Assembly: GCF_004340945.1 (NCBI RefSeq)
Contig: NZ_SLYD01000001.1
Span: 124,001 to 188,000, forward strand
Direction: 5' to 3'
DNA from: Sphingomonas sp. PP-F2F-A104-K0414
Lineage (GTDB): Bacteria; Pseudomonadota; Alphaproteobacteria; Sphingomonadales; Sphingomonadaceae
DNA: 64,000 nucleotides
Shown: positions 1 to 8,433 of the stretch, in pieces
Layout of the letters: each line of letters opens with the position of its first letter
How positions within the stretch are numbered: position 1 is the first letter of the stretch
The notes under the pieces: model-generated
What the model was told of the DNA's origin: nothing
Databases searched by the model: none
The model's input: only the letters and a program-made list of their open reading frames with translations
Translations under genes and position numbers: made by a program

Positions 1-659
1 ACCGCGCCGCCCCAGGGGGTGTCGACTTCGGGATGGAAGAAGCCCTTCGCATAGGCGCTAAGGTAGTTTCCATCGGGGCCGAAGTGATTGTAAACCACGT
101 CGAGGAACACGGCCAAGCCGAGCTCGTGGGCGCGATCGACCAGCGCTTTCAACTCGTCGGGCGTTCCGTAGCTTTCGGCGGGGGCGTAGGGGAGCACGCC
201 GTCATAGCCCCAATTGCGGGTGCCGCCGAACGCGTTGACGGGCATCAGTTCGATCGCGGTGATGCCGAGCGCGGCGATCGCCGAGAGGTGGTCCGCTACG
301 CCTGCGAAACCGCCGAGCGCGCCGACATGGACTTCCTGAATGACCATCTCTTCCCACGATCGGCCGTGCCAGTCTGGGGTCCGCCAGTCATAGGTTTGGT
401 CGACGACCACGCTCCAACCATGAACGCCGCCGTCCTGTGCACGCGAAGCCGGATCGGGAACAGTCAGATCGTCCGCAAGTCGGAACCGGTACCGTGCGCC
501 CGCACCGACCGGGGCCTTAGCACTAAACCAGCCCTCCCCCTCGCTGCTCATGGGAACCGCGTCGCCATCGGCGATCTCCAGCGTCACCGCATCGCGATCG
601 GGTGCCCAGAAGCGGAAGGTCGTCCCGTCTTCGGCGAGCGTAGGTCCCCAGGCCATCAT
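1..659 (-). CDS. treZ: Malto-oligosyltrehalose trehalohydrolase, N-terminal part (runs off window)
   Basis: Translating the minus strand from ATG 659 gives about 219 residues that begin MMAWGPTLAEDG and continue into an N-terminal beta-sandwich domain (FRFWAPDRDAVTLEI). The start of a GH13 barrel follows, with EVHVGALGGFAGV, AIELMPVNAFGG and the region-I motif FLDVVYNHFGP. The combination of the early FRFWAP and later NWGYDGV..YAPAESYG signatures fits TreZ (GH13_10), which releases trehalose from maltooligosyl trehalose in the cytoplasm. The catalytic Asp/Glu region and C-terminus lie outside the window. The gene starts 14 bp after the glgX/treX stop, so the two are probably co-transcribed. 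The treY and malQ partners usual in such operons would be expected beyond base 1. Family identity is confident. The distinction from a branching enzyme rests on the N-terminal motifs only. Confidence 0.85.
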   Translation of the reverse strand, partial: MMAWGPTLAEDGTTFRFWAPDRDAVTLEIADGDAVPMSSEGEGWFSAKAPVGAGARYRFRLADDLTVPDPASRAQDGGVHGWSVVVDQTYDWRTPDWHGRSWEEMVIQEVHVGALGGFAGVADHLSAIAALGITAIELMPVNAFGGTRNWGYDGVLPYAPAESYGTPDELKALVDRAHELGLAVFLDVVYNHFGPDGNYLSAYAKGFFHPEVDTPWGGA

Positions 660-673
660 GCTGCTGCGATCGT

Positions 674-2758
674 CTAGGTCAGCAACGCCGCACCCTGCGG
701 GGGGAGCTCATAGCTGTCCTTGATCGGCGTCGCCAGCTGGTCGGGCCTGCTGCTGTCGATCAACACCGTGCGCTCTACCTCGGCCGGGGGCGGCATGTGG
801 AAGGTCAGCGGACCTTCCGAGGCGTTCAGGAACAGCGAGATCACCTGCACCTCACCCGAGTCCCGCTCGCAGGCGCGACGCATCACCAGAGCACGGCCGT
901 TGGTGTTCTCCCAATCCTCGGACGTGAGTTGCAGGCCGCGCTCGTCCCACCATTCGATGTCCTTGAGGCCTTCCGCGGGCGTATCTTCACCGTAGAGGAA
1001 GTTGCCAGCGCGGAGCATCGGATAGTCGCGGCGGAGCGCGATCAGCCGCGCGGTGAAGTCGATCAGCGCATCGCCTTCGGGAGACTTCGCCTTCTCCCAA
1101 TCGAGCCAGCTGATCTCGTTGTCTTGGCAATACGCGTTGTTGTTGCCGTTCTGCGTACGGCCGAACTCGTCGCCCGCGACCAGCATCGGCGTGCCGAGCG
1201 ACGCGAACAGCGTGGTCAGCATCGAGCGCATCACGCGCGCCCGGGTCTCGAGGATCGCGGGGTCCTCGGTCGGGCCTTCGACGCCCCAGTTGCGTGAGCA
1301 GTTGTTCGAGTGGCCATCGTTGTTGTCTTCACCGTTCGCTTCGTTGTGGCGTTCCTCGTAGGCGACGGTGTCGGCAAGCGTGTAGCCATCATGCGCGCCG
1401 AGCAGGTTGACGCTGGCCCAGGGGCGGCGTGCGCGGCGGTCGAACAGATCGGCCGAGCCCGTCAGGCGCGCGGCGAGATCGGCGCGCTGCGCGTGGTCGC
1501 CACGCCAGAATTTGCGCACGGTGTCGCGGTACTTGTCGTTCCACTCGGCGAAACCGGGGGGAAAGTTGCCGAGCTGATAGCCGCCGGGGCCGATGTCCCA
1601 GGGCTCGGTGATGAGCTTCAGCCTGCCGAGCACCGGGTCCTGGCGGAGTACGTCGAAAAAGCCCGCGCCGGGATCGAAGCCGGTGTCCGTCCGCCCCAGC
1701 GTCAGCCCTAGATCGAAGCGGAAGCCGTCGATGCCGAAGCTGGTCGCCCAATACCGCAGCGAGTCCGCGACCATCTGGATCACGCGCGCCTTTGTGAGGT
1801 TCAGCGTGTTCCCGGTGCCGGTGTCGTTGATCGAATAGCGCGGGTCGTCCTTGACGAGGCGGTAATAGCTCGCGTTGTCGAGCCCGCGCCAGGATAGCGT
1901 CGGGCCTTGTTCGGAGCCTTCGCAGGTGTGGTTGTAGACGACGTCGAGGATCACCTCGATCCCGGCCGCGTGGAGGCGGCGGATCGAGCGGCGGAGTTCG
2001 TCGTGGCTGTCGGTCGCGAAGAACGAGCGCTCGGGCGTGAAGAAATTGAGAGTGTTGTAGCCCCAGTAATTGCGCAGACCCTTTTCCTGGAGGAAGCGGT
2101 CCTGGATGTAGGTGTGGATCGGCAGCAGCTCGATCGCGGTGACGCCGAGGCGCTTGAGGTGATCGATGACCTTGGGGTTGCCGAGCGCCGCGAAGGTGCC
2201 ACGCTCAGACGGCTGGACCTCTTCGAACAGCTTGGTCAGGCCCTTGGTATGCGCCTCGTAGATCACCGTCTCGGACCAGGGCGTGTTCGGCCGCACGTCG
2301 CGCGACCAGTCGAAATGGCTGTCGGTCACGACACCCTTGGGCATCGTCAGTGCGCTGTCGCGCTTGTCGAAGCTCAGGTCAGCGCGCGGCGACTTCACTT
2401 GGTATCCGTACATCGCGTCGGTCCAGCGGAGTTCGCCGATCATCTGCTTCGCGTAGGGATCGAGCAGCAGCTTGTTCGGGTTGAAGCGATGGCCTTCCTC
2501 GGGCGCGTACCGGCCGTGCGCTCGGAAGCCGTAGACGAGGCCGGGCTGTGCGTCGGGGAGGTAGCCGTGCCAGACTTCGTCGGTCCATTCGGGCAGCGGA
2601 TAGCGCTTAAGCTCACGGCGCCCGGTCTCGTCATAGACGCACAGTTCGATCTTCTCGGCATTGGCGGAATAGACCGCGAAGTTGACGCCGAGGCCGTCGA
2701 AGGTCGCGCCGAGGGGATAGGCCGAGCCGGCGTCGAGCGTGTCGGGCAGTAGATGCAA
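674..2758 (-). CDS. glgX: Glycogen debranching enzyme / isoamylase (GH13_11)
   Basis: A 694-residue GH13 protein that should hydrolyse alpha-1,6 branches of glycogen or maltodextrin in the cytoplasm, feeding the trehalose pathway (TreX role) or glycogen breakdown (GlgX role). Visible elements in order are: an N-terminal CBM48-like domain (YPLGATFDGLGVNFAVYS); region I DVVYNHT; nucleophile region GFRFDLG; acid/base region ITEPWDIG; and region IV LLGAHDGYTL. Full length matches the family. No ATG fits. The start is a TTG preceded by AAAAGGG about 8 bp upstream on the minus strand, which supports the unusual start. It precedes treZ by 14 bp. GlgX and TreX cannot be separated by sequence inspection alone, but the treZ neighbour favours a maltooligosaccharide-trehalose role. 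Confidence 0.9.
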   Translation of the reverse strand: MHLLPDTLDAGSAYPLGATFDGLGVNFAVYSANAEKIELCVYDETGRRELKRYPLPEWTDEVWHGYLPDAQPGLVYGFRAHGRYAPEEGHRFNPNKLLLDPYAKQMIGELRWTDAMYGYQVKSPRADLSFDKRDSALTMPKGVVTDSHFDWSRDVRPNTPWSETVIYEAHTKGLTKLFEEVQPSERGTFAALGNPKVIDHLKRLGVTAIELLPIHTYIQDRFLQEKGLRNYWGYNTLNFFTPERSFFATDSHDELRRSIRRLHAAGIEVILDVVYNHTCEGSEQGPTLSWRGLDNASYYRLVKDDPRYSINDTGTGNTLNLTKARVIQMVADSLRYWATSFGIDGFRFDLGLTLGRTDTGFDPGAGFFDVLRQDPVLGRLKLITEPWDIGPGGYQLGNFPPGFAEWNDKYRDTVRKFWRGDHAQRADLAARLTGSADLFDRRARRPWASVNLLGAHDGYTLADTVAYEERHNEANGEDNNDGHSNNCSRNWGVEGPTEDPAILETRARVMRSMLTTLFASLGTPMLVAGDEFGRTQNGNNNAYCQDNEISWLDWEKAKSPEGDALIDFTARLIALRRDYPMLRAGNFLYGEDTPAEGLKDIEWWDERGLQLTSEDWENTNGRALVMRRACERDSGEVQVISLFLNASEGPLTFHMPPPAEVERTVLIDSSRPDQLATPIKDSYELPPQGAALLT

Positions 2759-2910
2759 TGCGAGGACCCTTTTCGTGTCGTAATCGTCGCTGCGCGCGCG
2801 GCTTTATCGCGGTGCAGCATTCCTTGCCATGAAACCCGCCCGCCCGTTCCTATGTTCCGCAAGCAGCAGCGAGTTTTCGCCGCACTCTTCTACGTATCAA
2901 GGACATGCAC

Positions 2911-2943
2911 ATGCCTTACACCATCCGATCTATCCTCGCATGA
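2911..2943 (+). CDS. Possible 10-codon leader peptide upstream of the OYE gene
   Basis: ATG at 2911 follows AAGGA (2899-2903) with a 7-bp spacer, an ideal ribosome-binding site. It opens a reading frame MPYTIRSILA that ends in TGA at 2941-2943. That stop overlaps the ATG (2940) of the oxidoreductase gene as ATGA. The oxidoreductase ATG has no Shine-Dalgarno of its own, so translation by reinitiation is plausible. The peptide contains no run of a single amino acid and shows no attenuator hairpin. This is inference from spacing only and could be chance. Confidence 0.3.
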   Translation: MPYTIRSILA

Positions 2944-4043
2944 GCGGGCCGAAACTGTTCGAGCCGCTTCAGGTCGGCAACCTGACGCTCGCCAACCGGA
3001 TCGTGATCGCGCCGATGTGCCAGTATTCGGCGACCAACGGCTGCATGAACGACTGGCACCAGATTCACCTCGGCCAGCTCGCGCTGTCGGGCGCGGCGCT
3101 GCTGACGATCGAGGCGAGCGCGGTGCTGTCCGAGGGTCGGATCACGCATGGCGACGTCGGGCTGTACGACGACGCGACCGAGGCGGCGATGGCTGGGGTG
3201 ATCGAGAGCGTGCGGCGCTGGTCCGACATGCCGATCGCGATCCAGTTGTCGCATGCCGGGCGGAAGGCGTCGTGCGAGGTGCCGTGGAAGGGCGGACTCC
3301 AGATTGCACCGGGCGAGCCGAACGGGTGGCAGACCGAGGGGCCTTCGACGGTGCCGTTCCTGCCCGAGGAGAACGCGCCGGTCGCGCTCGACGCCGAGGG
3401 GCTGGCACGGGTGCGCGATGCGTTCGTGGCGGCGACGGTGCGCGCGGCGCGGCTCGGGATCGACGCGGTGCAGTTGCATGCGGCGCATGGCTATCTGCTG
3501 CACGAGTTCCTGTCGCCGCTGTCGAACCGGCGCGAGGACGAGTATGGCGGCAGTCTCGAGAACCGGATGCGCTTCCCGCTCGAATTGTTTGACGCCGTCC
3601 GGGCTGCGTTTCCCGCCGAGCGCGCGGTGACGATGCGCGTGTCGGGGACCGACTGGGCCGAGGGCGGTTGGGATTCGGAGCAGACGGTGGCGTTCGCGAA
3701 GGCGCTGGAGGCGCGTGGGTGCAGTGCGATCCACGTGTCGAGCGGCGGTATGACCCCGGCGCAGCAGATCCCTGTGGGCCCGAGCTATCAGGTGCCGCTC
3801 GCGCGCGCGGTGAAGCAGGCGGTGTCGATCCCGGTCGTCGCGGTCGGGCTGATTACCGATTTCGAGCAGGCCGAGGCGATCGTCGGGACGGGCGATGCGG
3901 ACATGATCGCGCTGGCGCGGACAATTCTTTACGATCCACGCTGGCCTTGGCACGCGGCGGCGCATCTCGGCGGTAAGGTGAAGGCGCCGAACCAGTATCT
4001 GCGGTCGCAGCCGCGGCAGTTTAAGGACTTGTTCGAGGGGTAA
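2940..4043 (+). CDS. NADH:flavin oxidoreductase, Old Yellow Enzyme family (YqjM-like)
   Basis: A 367-residue FMN-dependent ene-reductase that should reduce activated C=C bonds of alpha,beta-unsaturated carbonyls using NAD(P)H. The sequence begins LFEPLQVGNLTLANR. It carries the YqjM-class active-site Cys in APMCQYSA, an active-site stretch HAAHGYLLHEFLSP, the NRREDEYGGS loop, and the FMN phosphate-binding end VAVGLI...ALARTILYDPRWPW. A longer reading frame opens at 2829, but its extra 37 residues (MKPARPFLCSAS...) look non-coding. ATG 2940 matches the family N-terminus and overlaps the stop of a tiny upstream frame. The gene is transcribed alone, divergent from glgX and convergent with the following dehydrogenase. 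The physiological substrate is unknown. Confidence 0.9.
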   Translation: MSGPKLFEPLQVGNLTLANRIVIAPMCQYSATNGCMNDWHQIHLGQLALSGAALLTIEASAVLSEGRITHGDVGLYDDATEAAMAGVIESVRRWSDMPIAIQLSHAGRKASCEVPWKGGLQIAPGEPNGWQTEGPSTVPFLPEENAPVALDAEGLARVRDAFVAATVRAARLGIDAVQLHAAHGYLLHEFLSPLSNRREDEYGGSLENRMRFPLELFDAVRAAFPAERAVTMRVSGTDWAEGGWDSEQTVAFAKALEARGCSAIHVSSGGMTPAQQIPVGPSYQVPLARAVKQAVSIPVVAVGLITDFEQAEAIVGTGDADMIALARTILYDPRWPWHAAAHLGGKVKAPNQYLRSQPRQFKDLFEG

Positions 4044-4072
4044 GGCAGGCCGCCTAGCCCCGCCACCTTCCC

Positions 4073-4150
4073 GTTCCCCCGCGGAGGCGGGGGTCCAGGG
4101 TTACGAGCGATATCGTTTGAGATCCAGGGCCCCCGCCTCCGCGGGGGAAC
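4073..4150. repeat. Long palindromic intergenic element (REP-like), likely bidirectional terminator
   Basis: Two arms, 4073-4100 and 4124-4150, are near-perfect inverted copies: GTTCCCCCGCGGAGGCGGGG then a few bases, mirrored by CCCCGCCTCCGCGGGGGAAC. About 23 bases lie between them. Each arm is itself internally palindromic around CCGCGG. The element sits between two convergent genes, so it could end transcription from both sides. Its form is that of the high-GC REP-like palindromes scattered through sphingomonad intergenic DNA. The family name is inference; the inverted repeat is directly visible. Confidence 0.75.
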
Positions 4151-4167
4151 AGGTTTGGCCTTCTTGT

Positions 4168-4971
4168 TTAACCAGCGACGGTCATCACCGAACCCGAATC
4201 CACCCGAATATCCGCACCGTTGATGAAACTGGCCCGCTCCGAGCACAGGAACAGGATCGCCGAGGCCACCTCTTCCGCCTTGCCGCGGCGCTTGAGCGTC
4301 ATCCCGGGACGTTCCTCTTCCAGAAACGTCTCGATCGCCTCGTCGAAGCTCATGCCCTTTTCGTCGGCGCGCTTCCGCATCATCTTATCGGTCATCGGCG
4401 TGGCGATGAACGCGGGCGAGACGGTGTTCACCAGCACGTTGTCGCACCCGTAAGCCTTGGAAAGCCCCTTCGACAGGCTCGAAATCCCCGCCTTCGACGC
4501 GCAATAGGCGAGCTCGTCGACATAGGGCTGCACCGCGTCCTCTGAACTCATCAGCACGATGCGGCCCCATTTGGCGGCGCGCATCGCCGGGATCGCCTCG
4601 CGGCACACCCGCACCGCGCCCATCAGGTTGATGTCGAGCGTCGACTGCCAGCCGGCATCGTCGACGTCGAGAAAGTCGCCGGTCGCGCCGGTCACGCCCG
4701 CGCAGTTGACCAGGATGTCGGGCTCGCCGAGCTGCGCGTGTACCTTGGCGAACAACGCCTTAACATCGTCGAGCTTGGTCAGGTCGGCCTCGACCGCGAT
4801 CACCTCGCCGTGTGCCTTCAGGTCCTCGACACTCGCGTCGAGGTCGCCGCCGGGCTGGTCGGTAATCGCGACGCGGACGCCTTCCTGGAGCAGCATCCGG
4901 GCGGTTTCCTTGCCCATGCCGCTGTCCGCGCCGGTGATGAGTGCGATCTTGCCTGCGATATCGAGGTTCAT
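4168..4971 (-). CDS. Short-chain dehydrogenase/reductase (SDR)
   Basis: A 267-residue classical SDR. It has the cofactor motif TGADSGMG near residue 13, the NCAG motif, the catalytic Ser in VLMSSED, the Tyr/Lys pair in YCASK, and the C-terminal ADIRVDSG segment. The reading frame continues upstream, but ATG 4971 has AAGGA with a 7-bp spacer and begins MNLDIAGKIALITGA, the usual SDR N-terminus. It is the last gene of a minus-strand operon: SDR (7607) - GH15 (6823) - this gene, which starts 28 bp after the GH15 stop. The substrate is unassigned. A polyol or sugar dehydrogenase would fit the neighbours. Confidence 0.85.
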   Translation of the reverse strand: MNLDIAGKIALITGADSGMGKETARMLLQEGVRVAITDQPGGDLDASVEDLKAHGEVIAVEADLTKLDDVKALFAKVHAQLGEPDILVNCAGVTGATGDFLDVDDAGWQSTLDINLMGAVRVCREAIPAMRAAKWGRIVLMSSEDAVQPYVDELAYCASKAGISSLSKGLSKAYGCDNVLVNTVSPAFIATPMTDKMMRKRADEKGMSFDEAIETFLEEERPGMTLKRRGKAEEVASAILFLCSERASFINGADIRVDSGSVMTVAG

Positions 4972-4999
4972 GCTGTCGTCCTTACACCAGTGAAAATTG

Positions 5000-6823
5000 T
5001 CATGCCCATTCGCGCGGACCGTCGCTGTCGAGCGCACGGTCAAGGTAGAAGGCTGCACTGATGAGCGCCAAATGGCTGAAGCCTTGCGGGAAATTGCCGA
5101 GGAAGCTGCCGTCCTGCGCGATCTCCTCCGCGAACAGGCCGAGATGGTTGCCGTGCGCGAGCAGCTTCTCGAAGTTCAGCCGCGCCTCGTCGAGCCGTCC
5201 GGCCCGCGCCAGGCACTCGACGTACCAGAACGAGCAGGCGACGAACGTCCCCTCCTGCCCCGGCAAGCCGTCGTCGATCCGGTAGCGATAGACCTGCCCG
5301 TCGTCCGACAGGTCCGCGCCGATCGCCTCCAGCGTCGCGAGCCACTTGGGATCGGTCGCGCCGACGAAGCGGACCAGCGGCATCATCAGCAACGCGCCGT
5401 CGACCGCCAGATCCTCGGGCGCATCGCCGATCGCGCGGACGAAGCGGCCGAGATCGTCGTTCCAGAAGTTCGCCCAGATATCGTCGTGGATCGCCGTCCG
5501 CGTCTCTGACCAGCGGACCAGCGGCGCGGGGAGCGAGCGCTTCTGCGCCAGCCGCACCGCGCGATCGACCGCGACCCAGCTCATCAACCGCGAGTGGAGA
5601 TAATGCTTGTTCGGCCCGCGGACCTCCCAAATGCCCGAGTCCGGCGTGTCCCACGTCTCGCAGACCTGATCGACGATCCGCGAGATCGCGACCCACGAGT
5701 CATGCGCGATCGGTTCACCATATTTGCTGCCGAGATAGGTCGCGTCGAGCAGCGCGCCGTAGATGTCGTGCTGCGTCTGGTCCTTCGCCTCGTTGCCGAC
5801 GACGATCGGCGTCGCGCCCTCGAACCCGGCGAGGTCCAATTTGCGTTCGTCGGCGATCTCGCCGCCGTCGAGCGCGTACATCACGCCGAGATGACCCTTC
5901 GAACACGCCTGCGCGCGGTCCATCGCCCAGTGGAGGAAGCCGACTGCCTCGCCCTGATAGCCCAGCCGCAGCAAGGCGTAGACGGTGAACGAGGAGTCGC
6001 GGATCCATGTCGCGCGGTAATCCCAGTTGCGGACGCCGCCATGTGCTTCGGGCAGGCCGAAGGTCGCGGCGGCGGCGATCGAGCCGTGCTTGCGCGAGGT
6101 CAGCAGTTTCAGCGCCATCGCCGAGCGCTCGACGGTCTCGCGCCAGCGGCCACGGTAGCGCGACTTGCGGCTCCACGCGCGCCAATAGGCGGTGTCCTTC
6201 TCGACGATCGCATCGAGCGCCTCGGTATCGAGCGAGACGTCGTCGGGGTTGCTGAGGATCAGCGAGACGGTGTCGCCTTCGTTCAGGTGGATCTCGGCAG
6301 TCAGGTCGCACCCATCTGCTACGAGAGTCGCTGCGCCGTGAACTGCCAGCGCGAGGCCGCTCTCGTGATCGAACCGCCCGCGCGACACGTCGACGCCGGT
6401 GGTCGTGACCGAGGCCTTGCGTCCCATCACGCCATAGTCGAACCGCGGCGCACAGCGGACGCGGACCGTCGCCGATCCGCGCGTGCAGGTCAGCCGCCGG
6501 ACCAGCCGCGACGGCGCGTCGTCCTTGTCGTTGCCGACCGGCATGAGGTCGACCAGATCGACGCTCGCCGCATTCGCCATCCAGCGGGTCAGCAGGATGT
6601 TGGTCTCGGGCAGGTACATCTGGACGATGTTCGCATCGGGTAGATCAGGCTCGACCGAAAAATGCCCGCCCTTGTCGCCGTCGAGCAGCCGCGCGAAGAC
6701 CGACGCGCTGTCGAGGCACGGCCAGCAGAGATAGTCGATCGTGCCCGCCGTATCGACCAGCGCGATCGTCTCCAGATTACCGATCGCGCCGTGATCGGCG
6801 ATCGATATGCCATGCTTATCCAT
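5000..6823 (-). CDS. Glycoside hydrolase family 15 protein (glucoamylase/trehalase-like)
   Basis: A 607-residue protein with a beta-sandwich N-terminal domain (IADHGAIGNLETIALVDTAG, YLCWPCLDSASVF) and an (alpha/alpha)6 GH15 catalytic domain from about residue 220. The barrel shows RNWDYRATWIRDSSFT, the acid motif SGIWEVRG and the base region GLFAEE followed by GNFPQGFSH. Bacterial members of this architecture include glucoamylases and trehalases that release glucose. No signal peptide is present, so it should act in the cytoplasm on maltodextrin or trehalose. Its start overlaps the stop of the upstream glucose-dehydrogenase-like SDR by 8 bp (TAA at 6816-6818), indicating translational coupling. 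The treZ/glgX genes nearby make trehalose a reasonable substrate, but sequence alone does not decide. Confidence 0.87.
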   Translation of the reverse strand: MDKHGISIADHGAIGNLETIALVDTAGTIDYLCWPCLDSASVFARLLDGDKGGHFSVEPDLPDANIVQMYLPETNILLTRWMANAASVDLVDLMPVGNDKDDAPSRLVRRLTCTRGSATVRVRCAPRFDYGVMGRKASVTTTGVDVSRGRFDHESGLALAVHGAATLVADGCDLTAEIHLNEGDTVSLILSNPDDVSLDTEALDAIVEKDTAYWRAWSRKSRYRGRWRETVERSAMALKLLTSRKHGSIAAAATFGLPEAHGGVRNWDYRATWIRDSSFTVYALLRLGYQGEAVGFLHWAMDRAQACSKGHLGVMYALDGGEIADERKLDLAGFEGATPIVVGNEAKDQTQHDIYGALLDATYLGSKYGEPIAHDSWVAISRIVDQVCETWDTPDSGIWEVRGPNKHYLHSRLMSWVAVDRAVRLAQKRSLPAPLVRWSETRTAIHDDIWANFWNDDLGRFVRAIGDAPEDLAVDGALLMMPLVRFVGATDPKWLATLEAIGADLSDDGQVYRYRIDDGLPGQEGTFVACSFWYVECLARAGRLDEARLNFEKLLAHGNHLGLFAEEIAQDGSFLGNFPQGFSHLALISAAFYLDRALDSDGPREWA

Positions 6824-7607
6824 TATCGCGGAAGCCGGGATACAGGCTCATGCCGCCATCGATGGTGAGCGTCGATCCGACGATATAGTCCGCAGCATCC
6901 GACACCAGGAACAGCGCGGCGCGCGCGACGTCCTCGGGATCGCCGATCCGGCCATAGGGGATGAGTTCGAGCAGCTTGTCCTGGTCGGCGGTCGCGTCCT
7001 CGTTGATCTCGGTCGCGATCGCGCCGGGGGCGATGCCATTCACGCGGATGCGGTCGCCGGCGATCTCCTGCGCGAGCGTCCGCATCAACATCCCGCTGCC
7101 GCCCTTCGACGCGGCGTAGTTGGCGTGGCCCGCCCAGGGGATGACCTCGTGCACCGAGCTCATGAACAGGATCTTCCCGATCGACCGGCTGAACCCGCGA
7201 TCACCCTGCTTGCGGAACCGGCGCACGGCTTCGCGCGAGACGAGGAACTGCCCGGTCAGGTTGACGTCGATGACGCGCTTCCAGTCCTCCAGCGTCAGGT
7301 CGGCATAGGCCGCGTCCTTCTGCATGCCCGCGTTCGCGAAGACGATGTCGACGCCGCCGAACCGCTCGACCGTCTCGTCGAACAGTTTCAGCACCGCCGT
7401 CTCGTCCGACGTGTCCGCTTCGCAGGCGAACGCCTCGCCACCTGCCTGCTCGATCGCCTCGACCACCTCGCGCGCCTTATCCGCGCTGCTGTTGTAGTTG
7501 ACCGCGACCTTCGCGCCGGCCTTGGCAAAGGCGATGGCGGAGGCGCGGCCGAGTCCCGAACTCGCGCCGGTAACGATCGCGGCCTGGCCCGTCAGGTCGA
7601 TGTGCAT
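6816..7607 (-). CDS. SDR resembling glucose 1-dehydrogenase
   Basis: A 263-residue classical SDR with TGASSGLG, NAG, the catalytic Ser in LFMSSVHE and Tyr/Lys in YAASKGG. Stretches such as VNYNSSADKAREV, NLTGQFLVSREAV, SSVHEVIPW and IDGGMSLYPGF closely follow the Bacillus glucose 1-dehydrogenase pattern (SSVHEKIPW, DGGMTLYP as I recall it). It would oxidise glucose to gluconolactone with NAD(P)+. It is the first gene of a three-gene operon with GH15 and a second SDR. Glucose released by the GH15 enzyme would therefore be its natural substrate, which is inference from context. The upstream 170 bp (to 7779) hold no obvious regulator gene. Confidence 0.85.
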   Translation of the reverse strand: MHIDLTGQAAIVTGASSGLGRASAIAFAKAGAKVAVNYNSSADKAREVVEAIEQAGGEAFACEADTSDETAVLKLFDETVERFGGVDIVFANAGMQKDAAYADLTLEDWKRVIDVNLTGQFLVSREAVRRFRKQGDRGFSRSIGKILFMSSVHEVIPWAGHANYAASKGGSGMLMRTLAQEIAGDRIRVNGIAPGAIATEINEDATADQDKLLELIPYGRIGDPEDVARAALFLVSDAADYIVGSTLTIDGGMSLYPGFRDNG

Positions 7608-7779
7608 GGCTAATCTTTCGCTGGGGGGGTATCGCTGCTCAACGCGTCCCTGCGAAAGTTTATCCCTCCGCTCCCCATCGACCCGCCAGCTCTATGCCTT
7701 TGAACCCGCTCGGCGTTTTGCCGCCAACCTTTGGTTAACGGTTAGCGGGCATGATCCCGGGAGCGAAGGGATTGGACCA

Positions 7780-7932
7780 ATGGCACGCCAACAGGATATT
7801 TTCACGCTGGTCGGCAACCGGATGCGCGCGCCTGCGCCTTGCGAAATCGAGTATCCAGCCTTTGAGCGGCCGCCGATCGCGGACTTGATCCGGCGTATCG
7901 ACCAGGCACTCGAGGCTCGTCGAGCAGCCTGA
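7780..7932 (+). CDS. Small hypothetical protein, 50 aa
   Basis: The frame MARQQDIFTLVGNRMRAP...RRAA follows GAAGGG (7765-7770) with a 9-bp spacer and has a balanced amphipathic composition (EIEYPAFERPP, IADLIRRIDQALEARR). No domain is recognised. The upstream sequence GGTTAACGGTTAGCGGG contains two GGTTA repeats that could be part of a promoter or regulator site. It is convergent with the next small gene. It is plausible as a real protein because of the RBS and codon use, but unsupported by any family I can name. Confidence 0.45.
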   Translation: MARQQDIFTLVGNRMRAPAPCEIEYPAFERPPIADLIRRIDQALEARRAA

Positions 7933-7950
7933 CCCCAGTCGCCCGCCTCA

Positions 7951-8217
7951 TCAGTCGTCCGCCTCGTCGGACTGGCTCAACATGCTTGCATACATCTCCG
8001 CCGCACGCCGTTCGCGTGGATCCTTGAAGGCGAGGTGCGGCGCAGGCGCCTCGCCAGTCGCGCGAAGAACGGTCCATAACGCAAACCGCCGCCCCGACTC
8101 CCGCTCGGTCCCGAATGCAAGCGAGAGGCGGTCCCGCCCTGCCTGCAGTGCATCGGGATCGAGGGTGTCGATATCGGTCGTGCCGAAAAAATGATGCGAG
8201 ATTGCGTCGAGGTCCAT
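7951..8217 (-). CDS. Small hypothetical protein, 88 aa
   Basis: From ATG 8217 the product is MDLDAISHHFFGTTD...SQSDEADD, an acidic, soluble protein with no membrane segment and an Asp/Glu-rich end. A longer version from 8325 adds an Arg/Cys-rich stretch unlike coding sequence, so I use the internal ATG. No strong Shine-Dalgarno is visible. I recognise no family. It lies just upstream of, and opposite to, the tRNA-Ser gene. Confidence 0.55.
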   Translation of the reverse strand: MDLDAISHHFFGTTDIDTLDPDALQAGRDRLSLAFGTERESGRRFALWTVLRATGEAPAPHLAFKDPRERRAAEMYASMLSQSDEADD

Positions 8218-8335
8218 GCGATCGTCATGCCGTCGGCGCTGCCTTCGCGCAACACGTAGAGCCGCTCGCCTGCCCAGATAGCGCAGGTGTTGCGAACCGA
8301 CCGTGCACCGCCTAGATGCGCTCACCGACTGACTT

Positions 8336-8425
8336 GGAAGAGTGTCCGAGTGGTTTAAGGAACTGGTCTTGAAAACCAGCGAGGGTGCAAGCCCTCCGTG
8401 GGTTCGAATCCCACCTCTTCCGCCA
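8336..8425 (+). tRNA. tRNA-Ser (anticodon TGA)
   Basis: The acceptor stem GGAAGAG (8336-8342) pairs with CTCTTCC (8415-8421), followed by G and an encoded CCA. The anticodon arm CTGGT-CTTGAAA-ACCAG gives anticodon TGA. A long variable arm (GAGGGTGCAAGCCCTC) is typical of class II serine tRNAs. The T arm is GTGGG-TTCGAAT-CCCAC. Length is 90 nt, as expected for tRNA-Ser. Confidence 0.97.
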
Positions 8426-8433
8426 AGTCAGCA

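Noticed and set aside
7720..7760. GGTTAACGGTTAGC as a CtrA-type site before the 50-aa gene
   Set aside because: The spacing does not match TTAA-N7-TTAA, so I do not call a CtrA box.
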